Counted from the stretch's first letter, positions 1 through 5,640 are shown. The stretch: DNA of 5,695 nt from Lentzea sp. (GCA_030146905.1 JASLAV010000949.1:1-5695), one strand, 5' to 3'. The notes: generated by a model from the sequence alone, not told the origin. A program made the numbers and translations.

Positions 1-579
1 CCCCGTCTCGGTGTCGAGTGCGCCCGTCGGTTCGTCCGCGAGGATCACGCGCGGCTGGCGGACCAGCGCGCGGGCGATCGCGACGCGCTGCTGCTCACCG
101 CCGGAGAGCCTGGTGGGCTTGGACTTCGCGAGGTGCGCGATGCCGACCTGCTCCAGCGCCTCCATCACCTGCTGCCTGCGCTTGCGGCGTGCGGACCAGC
201 CCTGGCCGTTGACCAGCGCCATGGCGACGTTCTGCGCCGCGGTGAGGTGCTTGAGCAGGAAGAAGCGCTGGAACACGAACCCGAACTCCGCGCTGCGCAA
301 CGCGGCAGCCCTGCGCTCGGGGACCTTGGTGATGTCGTTGCCGTGCAGGAAGTACTGGCCTTCGTCGGCGCGGTCGAAGAGCCCGATCAGCGACAGCAGC
401 GTCGACTTGCCGGAACCGGATCGGCCGAGGATCGCCACGCTCTGTCCGGAGTGGACGGTGAGGTCCACGCCGGACAGGATCGTGCGCGGTTCCTCTTGCC
501 CCTTCAGGACTTTCGTGATGCCGTTGAGCTGCAGCAGCGGTGGTGCAACGGTGACCTGCGGCTGTGTGGTCGCGGTCAT
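1..579 (-). CDS. ABC transporter ATP-binding protein, MacB/LolD type (3' end beyond window)
   Basis: This is the ATPase subunit that would power an export or lipoprotein-release type ABC transporter at the inner face of the membrane. The 193 visible codons contain Walker [10 protein letters not shown] (residues 52-60, Lys58), the Q-loop glutamine in FVFQRF (Gln104), the ABC signature LSGGEQQR (158-165), Walker B VILADEP (178-184, Asp182 and catalytic Glu183) and the D-loop GALD (186-189). The insert between Walker A and the Q-loop and the [15 protein letters not shown] string are typical of the MacB/LolD/FtsE-like family, which usually has 220-250 residues. The H-loop histidine and C-terminus are therefore missing only because the window ends. 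The ATG overlaps the stop of the upstream adaptor gene by one base (TGATG), which implies translational coupling. A MacB-like permease is expected further left. The substrate cannot be told from the sequence. Confidence 0.95.
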   Translation of the reverse strand, partial: MTATTQPQVTVAPPLLQLNGITKVLKGQEEPRTILSGVDLTVHSGQSVAILGRSGSGKSTLLSLIGLFDRADEGQYFLHGNDITKVPERRAAALRSAEFGFVFQRFFLLKHLTAAQNVAMALVNGQGWSARRKRRQQVMEALEQVGIAHLAKSKPTRLSGGEQQRVAIARALVRQPRVILADEPTGALDTETG

Positions 580-1574
580 CAGGATCCCGCCGGCTTGGGC
601 TGGTCGCCGCCGCCCTGCTTCGGTTCCGGCAGGTTCGGGCCGGGCACCGCGAGTTCCTCGTCGCCGGTGAGACCCGACTTGACCTCGACGACCTTGCCGT
701 CGGTGAGGCCGAGCACCACGTCGGTGGTGCGGCGCGAGCCGTCCGGCTGCATCACGTCGACCTTGCCCTTGCCCTGCTGGCCGGCCACGGCCTCGACAGG
801 GACCACCAGTGCCTGCGCGGCCTTGCCGGTGGTGACCTCGATCGACGCGACGGCGCCGTTGATCATCTGCACGTCACCGGGTGGGGTGCACACGATGCGC
901 AGACCCGTCGGCGAGCTCGGCTGCTGCGGCCGGTCGTCGTTCTTCGGCGTCTGCGGTGCCGGAGGCGCGCCCGTGCCGGGGGTCTTGGCGTCCGGCGTCT
1001 GCGTCGGCTTCTCCGGGACGGTGCCCTGCGGCAGCGCGGCGATGGTGCCGAGCACGGTGCACGGGAAGGGCCCCGGCCCGTTCTTGATCTGCGCCGTCAC
1101 GTCGGTGAGCGCACCGCTGATCTGGTACGCCTGCGTGCCGTCGATGTCGCCGACCAGCGCGTACCCCACGTGCTTGGCGGAGGCGATCGGCATGCCCGCC
1201 GTCACGGTGGCCTTGTCGTCGACCAGCCTGCCGCCGAACGTCGAGCCCGCGGGGGCCTCCACGTAGTTCGGCGCGCCGTCCTTCCACACGGTCGCGACCC
1301 TGATGGGCCTGGTCGGCGTGCCGTTCGGGGTCTGGACATCGAAGTACCGCACCTGTCCCGCCACCGGGGCGACGAGCCCGAAGGTGGGGTTCATCTCGAC
1401 CTTGCCGGCGATGCTGAGCTTGGTGGTCAGGTCCTGCCTGGTCGGCTTGACCTTGGTCATCGTCGTGCCGCGTGGTGCCAGCTCCGGATTGGCCTGGTCC
1501 GGACCTGACGGACTGCACGCGGCCACGCCCACCGTGACCAGCGCGCACAGCGGCGCGAGAAGGATTTTGCGCAC
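579..1574 (-). CDS. Lipoprotein efflux adaptor, MacA/HlyD-like (RND/ABC periplasmic adaptor family)
   Basis: This is a predicted membrane-anchored extracytoplasmic adaptor of 331 residues working with the ABC ATPase encoded directly downstream. The GTG start at 1574 is preferred over the longer in-frame ATG at 1679. It follows a GGGGGA ribosome site by a few bases and gives a clean lipoprotein signal: positive VRK, a hydrophobic stretch [12 protein letters not shown], then lipobox VAAC with Cys20. After that come a beta-rich region resembling the barrel-sandwich domain ([10 protein letters not shown] and [10 protein letters not shown], about 54-75) and a Pro/Thr-rich disordered linker (about 183-223). 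The C-terminal segment has the adaptor signature ALVVPVEAV, then [17 protein letters not shown] and LAVPGP (255-313). Cys172 and Cys229 could form a disulfide; that is inference. In Gram-negative bacteria such adaptors link MacB to an outer-membrane channel. A Gram-positive homologue must work without one, possibly by stabilising the permease or guiding substrate across the wall. Confidence 0.88.
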   Translation of the reverse strand: MRKILLAPLCALVTVGVAACSPSGPDQANPELAPRGTTMTKVKPTRQDLTTKLSIAGKVEMNPTFGLVAPVAGQVRYFDVQTPNGTPTRPIRVATVWKDGAPNYVEAPAGSTFGGRLVDDKATVTAGMPIASAKHVGYALVGDIDGTQAYQISGALTDVTAQIKNGPGPFPCTVLGTIAALPQGTVPEKPTQTPDAKTPGTGAPPAPQTPKNDDRPQQPSSPTGLRIVCTPPGDVQMINGAVASIEVTTGKAAQALVVPVEAVAGQQGKGKVDVMQPDGSRRTTDVVLGLTDGKVVEVKSGLTGDEELAVPGPNLPEPKQGGGDQPKPAGS

Positions 1575-1599
1575 GAATGTCCCCCATGTCGTTTCGACC

Positions 1600-1627
1600 A
1601 ACCTATCGATAAGGACACCTGAAACAA
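1600..1627 (-). promoter_or_regulatory. Candidate sigma70-like promoter of the adaptor/ABC operon
   Basis: Read on the minus strand, TTGTTT (1622-1627) is followed after 16 bases by TAGGTT (1600-1605). These resemble the -35 and -10 boxes of a housekeeping promoter and lie in the only stretch of lower GC in this intergenic region. Transcription would begin about 20 bases before the GTG of the adaptor. A TATCGATA palindrome (1604-1611) overlaps the -10 box, and GTCG-TTT-CGAC (1588-1598) lies at the expected start of transcription. Both are short and could be chance. The call rests on eye matching only. Confidence 0.4.
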
Positions 1628-1684
1628 GGGGGAGGTTGCATCGGACTTTCGGCCGATCTCGCATCGACCTCGCGGGCACGGGTA

Positions 1685-1701
1685 TCCGGTCGCCGACCGG
1701 A
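1685..1701. repeat. Perfect 17-bp inverted repeat next to the SDR ribosome binding site
   Basis: TCCGGTCG-C-CGACCGGA is a perfect palindrome of two 8-base arms around one base. Its last base is the first A of the AAGGAG ribosome binding site of the dehydrogenase gene (1701-1706). As DNA it has the size and symmetry of a dimeric repressor operator. As RNA it could form a 7-bp GC-rich hairpin with a GCC loop immediately before the ribosome site. It sits between two divergent genes, so it could control either or both. Confidence 0.6.
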
Positions 1702-1706
1702 AGGAG
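1701..1706 (+). promoter_or_regulatory. Ribosome binding site fixing the SDR start
   Basis: AAGGAG lies seven bases before GTG at 1714. It decides the start of the dehydrogenase against the much longer in-frame open stretch that runs back to 1303 through the divergent gene. Confidence 0.85.
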
Positions 1707-1713
1707 AACACCT

Positions 1714-2508
1714 GTGAATGCGCTTGCCGTGGTAACCGGCGCGTCCAGCGGAATCGGTTACGAACTCGCGAAAGTTTTCGGGGACAACGGCTTCGACGTC
1801 GTCGTCGTGGCCGAGGACGAGAGGATCGAGGAGACGGCGTCCCAGATCGCGTTGCGCTGCGGGGGAGTGCGGGTCGACCCGGTGCGGGCCGACCTGACCT
1901 CCTACGAGGGTGTCGAGGCGCTCGTCAGCGCCCTGCGGGCGAAGGGCAGGCCGGTCGACGTGCTCGCGGTGAACGCGGGTGTCGGCGTCGGCGGCGACTT
2001 CGTGCGCGACACCTCGCTCGACGACAACCTCGAGATCGTCGACCTGAACGTCCGTTCGGCCGTGCACCTGACCCACCGCCTGCTCGGCGACATGGTGGAC
2101 CGCAAGGAGGGCAGGGTTCTCTTCACCTCCTCCATCGCCGCCACCGGGCCCGGCCCGTTCCACTCGGTCTACGCGGCCTCCAAGGCGTTCCTGGCGTCGT
2201 TCGCGCAGGGTCTGCGCGAGGAGCTGCGCGACACGGGCGTGACCGTGACGACGCTGATGCCGGGGCCGACCGACACCGAGTTCTTCGACCGCGCCGGCAT
2301 GCAGGACACCAAGGTCGCGACGGGCGACAAGGACGACCCGGCAGAGGTCGCGAAGCAGGGCTTCGAGGCGCTGATGAAGGGCGACGACCACGTGGTCGCC
2401 GGCTCGCTCAGGAACAAGGTCCAGGCGATCGCGGGCAGGGTCGCGCCGGACCCCGTGAAGGCGAAGATGATGAGGACCATGACGGAGCCGGGTTCGGCCG
2501 AGTCCTGA
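1714..2508 (+). CDS. Short-chain dehydrogenase/reductase (SDR), classical type
   Basis: This is a predicted cytosolic NAD(P)-dependent oxidoreductase of 264 residues, a normal length for classical SDRs. The Rossmann dinucleotide motif TGASSGIG is at 8-15, the structural NAG at 87-89, and the catalytic tetrad is complete: Asn112 (DLNVRS), Ser140 (FTSSIA), Tyr153 and Lys157 (YAASK). MPGPTDTEFF follows, the usual position of the PG motif that contacts nicotinamide. The end of the second beta strand is acidic (VVVVAEDE, Glu34/Asp35), which in this family tends to favour NAD over NADP; that is inference. The substrate is unknown. The GTG start follows a strong AAGGAG, and the N-terminus begins almost at once with the first beta strand, as expected. 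A 62-base gap separates it from the next small reading frame, so co-transcription is likely. The perfect inverted repeat beside its ribosome site suggests specific control. Confidence 0.95.
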   Translation: MNALAVVTGASSGIGYELAKVFGDNGFDVVVVAEDERIEETASQIALRCGGVRVDPVRADLTSYEGVEALVSALRAKGRPVDVLAVNAGVGVGGDFVRDTSLDDNLEIVDLNVRSAVHLTHRLLGDMVDRKEGRVLFTSSIAATGPGPFHSVYAASKAFLASFAQGLREELRDTGVTVTTLMPGPTDTEFFDRAGMQDTKVATGDKDDPAEVAKQGFEALMKGDDHVVAGSLRNKVQAIAGRVAPDPVKAKMMRTMTEPGSAES

Positions 2509-2570
2509 CGGGTACTCGCGCCCCATGAACCGACCGAACCCCTTCCGGGTCCAGGGGCACCTCTCCGGGG

Positions 2571-2705
2571 TTGACCACCCGGGAGACGCTGCTGGGCGAG
2601 GCACGCGACGGCGCGGGGCAGCACGTTCCCGCGACGCCGGAGGAGCCGCCGGAACACCAGGACAACGGCCCGACCGCGGTGAGCCCGGAGGACTTGAACG
2701 GGTGA
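2571..2705 (+). CDS. Small acidic, proline-rich hypothetical protein (44 aa)
   Basis: No family is recognised. The frame opens with TTG and ends with TGA that overlaps the GTG of the following DUF1360 gene (GTGA), a classic coupling arrangement. Forty of its 43 internal codons end in G or C. In the competing frame upstream of DUF1360 (2525-2701) only 37 of 59 do, so the codon pattern favours this short frame as the real coding one. The product begins MTTRETLLGEARDG, then has a Pro/Glu-rich, probably disordered middle (PATPEEPPEH), and ends SPEDLNG. No membrane segment or cysteine is present. The weak point is the start: the nearest purine-rich site, AGGGG at 2553-2557, is 13 bases away, and the frame contains no ATG, nor a GTG near its beginning. 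The GGAGG ribosome site for the next gene lies inside its last codons. Confidence 0.55.
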   Translation: MTTRETLLGEARDGAGQHVPATPEEPPEHQDNGPTAVSPEDLNG

Positions 2706-3178
2706 AGCACATCTGGAAGGCCTACGGAGAAGGCAGGCCGCTGCCCGGCTACCTCATGGCCATGGGCAGTTACGCGGTCCTCATCGGCGCCGTCTCGGCG
2801 GTCGGGCGCCTCACCGGCACCCGGCTGCCCGAGCGGTTCTCCCTCGGTGACACCGCCCTGGTGTCCATCGCGACGCACAAGGCGAGCCGGCTCCTCACCA
2901 AGGAGGCGGTGACCAGTCCGCTGAGGGCGCCGTTCACCCAATACGAGGAACCGACGGGGCACGCCGAGATCAAGGAGTCACCGCGCAAGGACCACCCGGC
3001 CCAGCACGCGATCGGCGAGCTGCTCACGTGCCCGTTCTGCGCGGGCGTGTGGATCGCGAGCGGTCTCACCGCGGGCTTGGTGTTCGCACCGCGGGTCACC
3101 AGGATGGTGGCGACGGCGCTGACGGCCGTCGCCGCGTCGGACACGTTGAACCTGGTCTACGACAAGCTGAAGTCATGA
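2702..3178 (+). CDS. DUF1360-family small membrane protein
   Basis: This is a 158-residue protein of unknown function. It has a hydrophobic segment at about 17-35 (YLMAMGSYAVLIGAVSAVG) and a conserved-looking middle with SIATHKASRLLTKEAVTSPLRAPF (55-78, described here by position). A CPFCAGVW motif is at 110-117, directly followed by hydrophobic stretches at about 116-145, and the end is DTLNLVYDKL. The Cys-Pro-x-Cys motif beside a membrane helix and the TxPLRAPF element are what I associate with DUF1360; the function of that family is not established. The GTG start at 2702 is chosen because GGAGG lies ten bases upstream, because it overlaps the stop of the 44-codon frame, and because the longer ATG start at 2525 would add an Arg/Gly-rich stretch with poor third-position GC. 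The two cysteines could bind metal or undergo redox change. Its stop overlaps the stop of the convergent gene by six bases. Confidence 0.85.
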   Translation: MKHIWKAYGEGRPLPGYLMAMGSYAVLIGAVSAVGRLTGTRLPERFSLGDTALVSIATHKASRLLTKEAVTSPLRAPFTQYEEPTGHAEIKESPRKDHPAQHAIGELLTCPFCAGVWIASGLTAGLVFAPRVTRMVATALTAVAASDTLNLVYDKLKS

Positions 3179-3760
3179 CGTCTGGCGGCCGCGCCTGCTG
3201 CCCTCGTACGCCTTCCGGCGCACGACGGCGAGCCAGCGCGGCGCCAGCTCCAGCTCCGGCGGCAGGTTGAGCACCGGGTCGAACGCCACCGGCGGCGCCG
3301 AGGCGCCCTGAGGGCTCAGCACCACTTCGGCGACCTGGCGCCAGCGGGCATCGGTGCCCGACATGTGAATGGTGAACCTCGACGGCGGCTCGCCGTGGCC
3401 GGGGACGGCCATGAACCACACGAGGTCGCCGCGGTACCGGTACGGCGCCAGCGTGCCGAGGTGGGCGTGGCGCCAACGCCGCACGAACCTCGGCGGCAGC
3501 CGCGTCCAGCGGCCGGTACCGGTGCTGGACAGCAGCAGATCCCAGTCACCCGACTCGGTCGGCACGCGCAGCGCGAGGCCGAGCACGTCCGGCATGTCAG
3601 GCCCGGTGCCAGCCCCTTTGGACAGTCGCGCGGTCACGGTGGCCTGCTCGGGGAAGGGTGCCTCGGCACCGCGCAGCTCCCCGGTCGTCTGCACCCCTTT
3701 CGGGTGGAAAGCGCGCGCGTGCCGCGCCCTGGCCAGCAAGCGGAAGACTGTGGTCAGCAC
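3173..3760 (-). CDS. Small catalase-superfamily-like protein (no complete heme site)
   Basis: This 195-residue protein follows the order of catalase core motifs. ARAFHPKG (15-22) matches the catalase RVVHAKG segment carrying the distal histidine (here His19). VTARLSKGAG (42-51) matches the VRFST strand. PDVLGLALRVPTESGDWDLL (57-76) matches the catalase segment with D-V-R-G-F-A and the N-W-D-L element. The position of the distal asparagine of true catalases is occupied by serine (LSSTG, 77-81). The heme-coordinating tyrosine motif (R-x-F-x-Y) is not visible, and the protein is less than half a catalase. It is therefore unlikely to be an ordinary heme catalase; proteins like this in actinobacteria are, as I recall, often labelled phosphodiesterase without clear proof. 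The start is GTG at 3760, with only a weak ribosome site. It is divergent from the methyltransferase gene and convergent with DUF1360. Confidence 0.8.
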   Translation of the reverse strand: MLTTVFRLLARARHARAFHPKGVQTTGELRGAEAPFPEQATVTARLSKGAGTGPDMPDVLGLALRVPTESGDWDLLLSSTGTGRWTRLPPRFVRRWRHAHLGTLAPYRYRGDLVWFMAVPGHGEPPSRFTIHMSGTDARWRQVAEVVLSPQGASAPPVAFDPVLNLPPELELAPRWLAVVRRKAYEGSRRGRQTS

Positions 3761-3772
3761 ATCCCGGTGTAC

Positions 3773-3787
3773 CCGCGAAAATCGCGG
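3773..3787. promoter_or_regulatory. Perfect inverted repeat CCGCGA-AAA-TCGCGG in divergent promoter region
   Basis: Six-base arms flank AAA in the 68-bp gap between the catalase-like gene (minus) and the methyltransferase gene (plus). On the minus strand a good -35 box, TTGAAA (3799-3804), lies 15-17 bases before the AT-rich centre of the repeat (GATTTT/ATTTTC), so the repeat would cover the -10 region. That is the usual place for a repressor operator. A weaker CTTG-TTT-CAAG repeat (3795-3805) overlaps the -35 box. The regulator is unknown. Confidence 0.45.
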
Positions 3788-3828
3788 AAAAACGCTTGTT
3801 TCAAGGCATTTGCGCGGGGGACTCCACC

Positions 3829-4527
3829 GTGGTGAGGCTGCTCAGAGCACCAGGCGTGTACGCGCCACAAGACGACACCGACCTCCTGGTCGAGGCGATG
3901 CACGCGGCCGCGATCCCCGCGCGCGCCCGTGTGCTGGACATCGGCACCGGCACCGGAGCACTGGCCATAGCGGCGATCAAAGCCGGGGCCGCGGAAGTGA
4001 CCGGTGTGGACGTATCCCGTCGTGCGGTGTGGACCGCACGCGTCAACGCCGCCCTGCGCGGAATGCCGCTGAAGGTCAGACTCGGCAACGCACTGGAGGT
4101 CGTGGCGGACGAGCGCTTCGACCTGGTGCTCGCCAACCCGCCGTACGTACCGGCCGCCAACCCGTGCGCCGCGACCGGCCCCGCCAGGGCGTGGGACGCG
4201 GGGTACGACGGGCGTCAGCTGCTCGACCCGTTGTGCGCCAGGATGATCGACCTCCTGGTGCCCGGCGGCGTGCTGCTGATGGTCCACTCGGCACTGTGCG
4301 GCGTGGACACGACGCTGCGGCAGCTGCGGGACAACGGCCTGAAGGCGTCGGTCGTGCAGCGCCGCTCGATCCCGTTCGGACCCGTCATGCGCGGCAGGAC
4401 CGACTTCCTGGAACGGCACGGCCTGATCGAACCGGGACAACGGCACGAGGAACTGGTGGTGATTCGCGGTGACAGGCCAGAGCGCCCGCAGGGTGACGGT
4501 GGTGCCGAACGGGCCGGTGCTCGTTGA
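3829..4527 (+). CDS. HemK2/MTQ2-like class I protein (N5-glutamine) methyltransferase
   Basis: This is a predicted SAM-dependent methyltransferase of 232 residues. The SAM-binding motif I, VLDIGTGTGALA, is at 35-46; the acidic residue after motif II is in VTGVDVS (Asp61). The catalytic NPPY tetrapeptide at 103-106 is the hallmark of enzymes that methylate glutamine side chains, or adenine or cytosine amino groups. The protein lacks the N-terminal helical domain of PrmC, so it looks like the compact HemK2/MTQ2 type, which methylates the GGQ glutamine of release factors in archaea and eukaryotes. The bacterial substrate is unknown. The start GTG (3829, or the next GTG at 3832) follows GGGGGA by seven bases; the frame stays open to 3658 but overlaps the divergent gene there. 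The conserved domain ends near EELVVIRG; the extra tail RPERPQGDGGAERAGAR lies in the stretch shared with the CDGSH gene. Confidence 0.9.
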   Translation: MVRLLRAPGVYAPQDDTDLLVEAMHAAAIPARARVLDIGTGTGALAIAAIKAGAAEVTGVDVSRRAVWTARVNAALRGMPLKVRLGNALEVVADERFDLVLANPPYVPAANPCAATGPARAWDAGYDGRQLLDPLCARMIDLLVPGGVLLMVHSALCGVDTTLRQLRDNGLKASVVQRRSIPFGPVMRGRTDFLERHGLIEPGQRHEELVVIRGDRPERPQGDGGAERAGAR

Positions 4528-4696
4528 GGGACCCGTCGAGCTCGTCACCGAGGACGGCGAGGCGCACACCAGCGACCGGTTCGTGGTCGCGGTGTGCGCC
4601 TGCCGCCGCAGCAAGCGCTACCCGTTCTGCGACACCAGCCACCGCAAACGCGTGCGCAGTGACGACTCGCCGGACCGCCACGACGACAGCAGGTGA
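4469..4696 (+). CDS. CDGSH (NEET-type) iron-sulfur domain protein
   Basis: This small protein (75 residues from GTG at 4469) is predicted to bind a [2Fe-2S] cluster through three cysteines and one histidine. The motif CACRRSKRYPFCDTSH spans residues 43-58 and fits C-x-C-x2-S-x3-P-x-C-D-x-S-H, giving ligands Cys43, Cys45, Cys54 and His58. The usual glycine of CDGSH is threonine here. NEET proteins act in redox, electron transfer or cluster/iron transfer. Before the motif is a short beta-rich N-terminal region (VTVVPNGPVLVEGPVELV), as in single-domain bacterial members. A second GTG at 4493 (before TVVPNG) is an alternative start; neither has a strong ribosome site. The gene overlaps the methyltransferase end by 59 bases (35 with the later start) in another frame, so the two are almost certainly one operon. 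Its 3' end overlaps by 79 bases the end of the oxidase gene on the other strand. Confidence 0.9.
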   Translation: MTGQSARRVTVVPNGPVLVEGPVELVTEDGEAHTSDRFVVAVCACRRSKRYPFCDTSHRKRVRSDDSPDRHDDSR

Positions 4697-5640
4697 TCCG
4701 CCAGCTGTTGTTCGAGCAGCTCCGTGGCCTGGATGCCGAACACGACGTCGGCACGCAGCTCCGGCTCCTGCTCCAGCAGTGAACCGATGACGTCACGCCG
4801 CATGATCTGCTCGTGCACGGCGTCGGCCTCGACGTGTTCGGTGAAGAACTCGACGCAGCGCGGGTCGGCGTCCAGCCGGCCCAGCGCCTGCGCCATGCGG
4901 TGCGCGCTGGGAGCCGTGGTGATCTCCGCGGCGGCGAAGTGGCCGACCAGCGCGCCCCGCAACGACCGGTGCAGGCCGAACAGCGACATCATGTTGACGA
5001 TCGCGATCGCCGGTGCCGGCACGTCGTCCAGGTACGCCAGGTACTCCGACGACATCCCGGCGCCTTCGAGCAGGTCGGCGTAGAGGCGCGAGTGCATCCG
5101 GTCGGCCTTGCCGCCGCCGAACTCGTCGAACTCCACCGCGACCAGCGCCGCCTTGGCCTTGCCTCGCAACCGGGGGATCACCCACGCGTGCGGGTCGGCC
5201 TCCTTGTGGTGGTACACCGACCTGTGCGCGAAGTACTCGCGCATCTCGTCCCAGGTCCCGTCGTCGCGCAGGTGGTGTGACACGCCGGAACCGGGAACGT
5301 GCTCGACCAGCAACGCGTCCAGCTCGGACTCCAGGTCGTCCCCGCCCTCCACAAGGGACCGCAGCCCGCCCAGGAAGGCCTGCTCCACCTGACCGCGCAG
5401 CCTGAGCAGGTCGGGGTCCCACTCCCAGCCGGGGTCCACGCCGTCGAAACCGCCGTAGTGCAGCTCGTACAGCGTGTGCAGGGCGATCGTGAGGTCTTCG
5501 CCGAACGGGTCGGAGGCGGCAAAGGGGATCGGGTGGCCGGTGCGGTTCCGGCTCAGCGTGTCGACGACGGCCTCTGACAACGGGCCGCGGGGCGAGGGAA
5601 GCTTCACCACGGGGTCATACCCGCCGTTCGACGAGGTCAT
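4618..5640 (-). CDS. Heme-oxygenase-like diiron oxidase (HDO; 'iron-containing redox enzyme' family)
   Basis: This is a predicted soluble, all-helical oxidase of 340 residues. Metal ligands can be picked out in order: Glu147 (HHKEAD), Glu173 (EFDEFGG), His183 (RMHSRL), then His269, Asp273 and His276 in EHVEADAVH (H-x3-D-x2-H). The spacings 26, 10, 86, 4 and 3 are, from memory, identical to those of the SznF diiron N-oxygenase (E189, E215, H225, H311, D315, H318), a founding member of the HDO group that also includes UndA and BesC. The reaction (N-oxygenation, desaturation, C-C cleavage) cannot be told from the ligands. The ATG at 5640 overlaps the upstream gene by 26 bases and lacks a good ribosome site. 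GTG at 5610 or 5607 (before KLPSPRGP) would remove the overlap and is a serious alternative. The C-terminus lies in the overlap with the CDGSH gene. Confidence 0.88.
   Translation of the reverse strand: MTSSNGGYDPVVKLPSPRGPLSEAVVDTLSRNRTGHPIPFAASDPFGEDLTIALHTLYELHYGGFDGVDPGWEWDPDLLRLRGQVEQAFLGGLRSLVEGGDDLESELDALLVEHVPGSGVSHHLRDDGTWDEMREYFAHRSVYHHKEADPHAWVIPRLRGKAKAALVAVEFDEFGGGKADRMHSRLYADLLEGAGMSSEYLAYLDDVPAPAIAIVNMMSLFGLHRSLRGALVGHFAAAEITTAPSAHRMAQALGRLDADPRCVEFFTEHVEADAVHEQIMRRDVIGSLLEQEPELRADVVFGIQATELLEQQLADHLLSSWRSGESSLRTRLRWLVSQNG

Noticed and set aside
133..1508. Long plus-strand open frames (133-1266 and 564-1508)
   Set aside because: They are antisense to the ABC ATPase and the adaptor, whose motifs and signal peptide are clear; the plus-strand products are low-complexity Arg/Ala-rich or lack any recognisable domain.
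1636..1664. TTGCAT as -35 box of a plus-strand SDR promoter
   Set aside because: No acceptable -10 box at 16-18 bases downstream (only TCTCGC/TCGCAT-like sequence).
1638..1666. GCATCG direct repeat (1638-1643 and 1661-1666) as paired regulator sites
   Set aside because: Six bases is within chance expectation for this composition and there is no further similarity around the copies.
1575..1679. Longer adaptor start at ATG 1679
   Set aside because: It would put 35 residues before the lipoprotein signal and run through the candidate promoter; GTG 1574 has a purine-rich ribosome site and a proper signal peptide.
1303..1713. Longer SDR start at 1303
   Set aside because: The extension is antisense to the adaptor gene and precedes the ribosome site AAGGAG; the Rossmann fold begins right after GTG 1714.
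2539..2557. CCCCT/AGGGG hairpin after the SDR gene as a terminator
   Set aside because: Only a 5-bp stem with a 9-base loop and no T-run; too weak in GC-rich DNA to call. The 62-bp gap 2509-2570 otherwise shows nothing.
2525..2701. ATG 2525 as start of the DUF1360 protein
   Set aside because: Only 37 of 59 codons end in G/C, the stretch is Arg/Gly-rich, and a GGAGG site plus GTGA overlap support GTG 2702.
1603..2712. 369-codon minus-strand frame opposite the SDR gene
   Set aside because: Shadow frame: Arg/His/Val-rich product with no domain, opposite a gene with a complete SDR catalytic tetrad.
3754..4614. 286-codon minus-strand frame opposite the methyltransferase
   Set aside because: Shadow frame; the plus strand shows motif I and NPPY, and this product shows no recognisable family.
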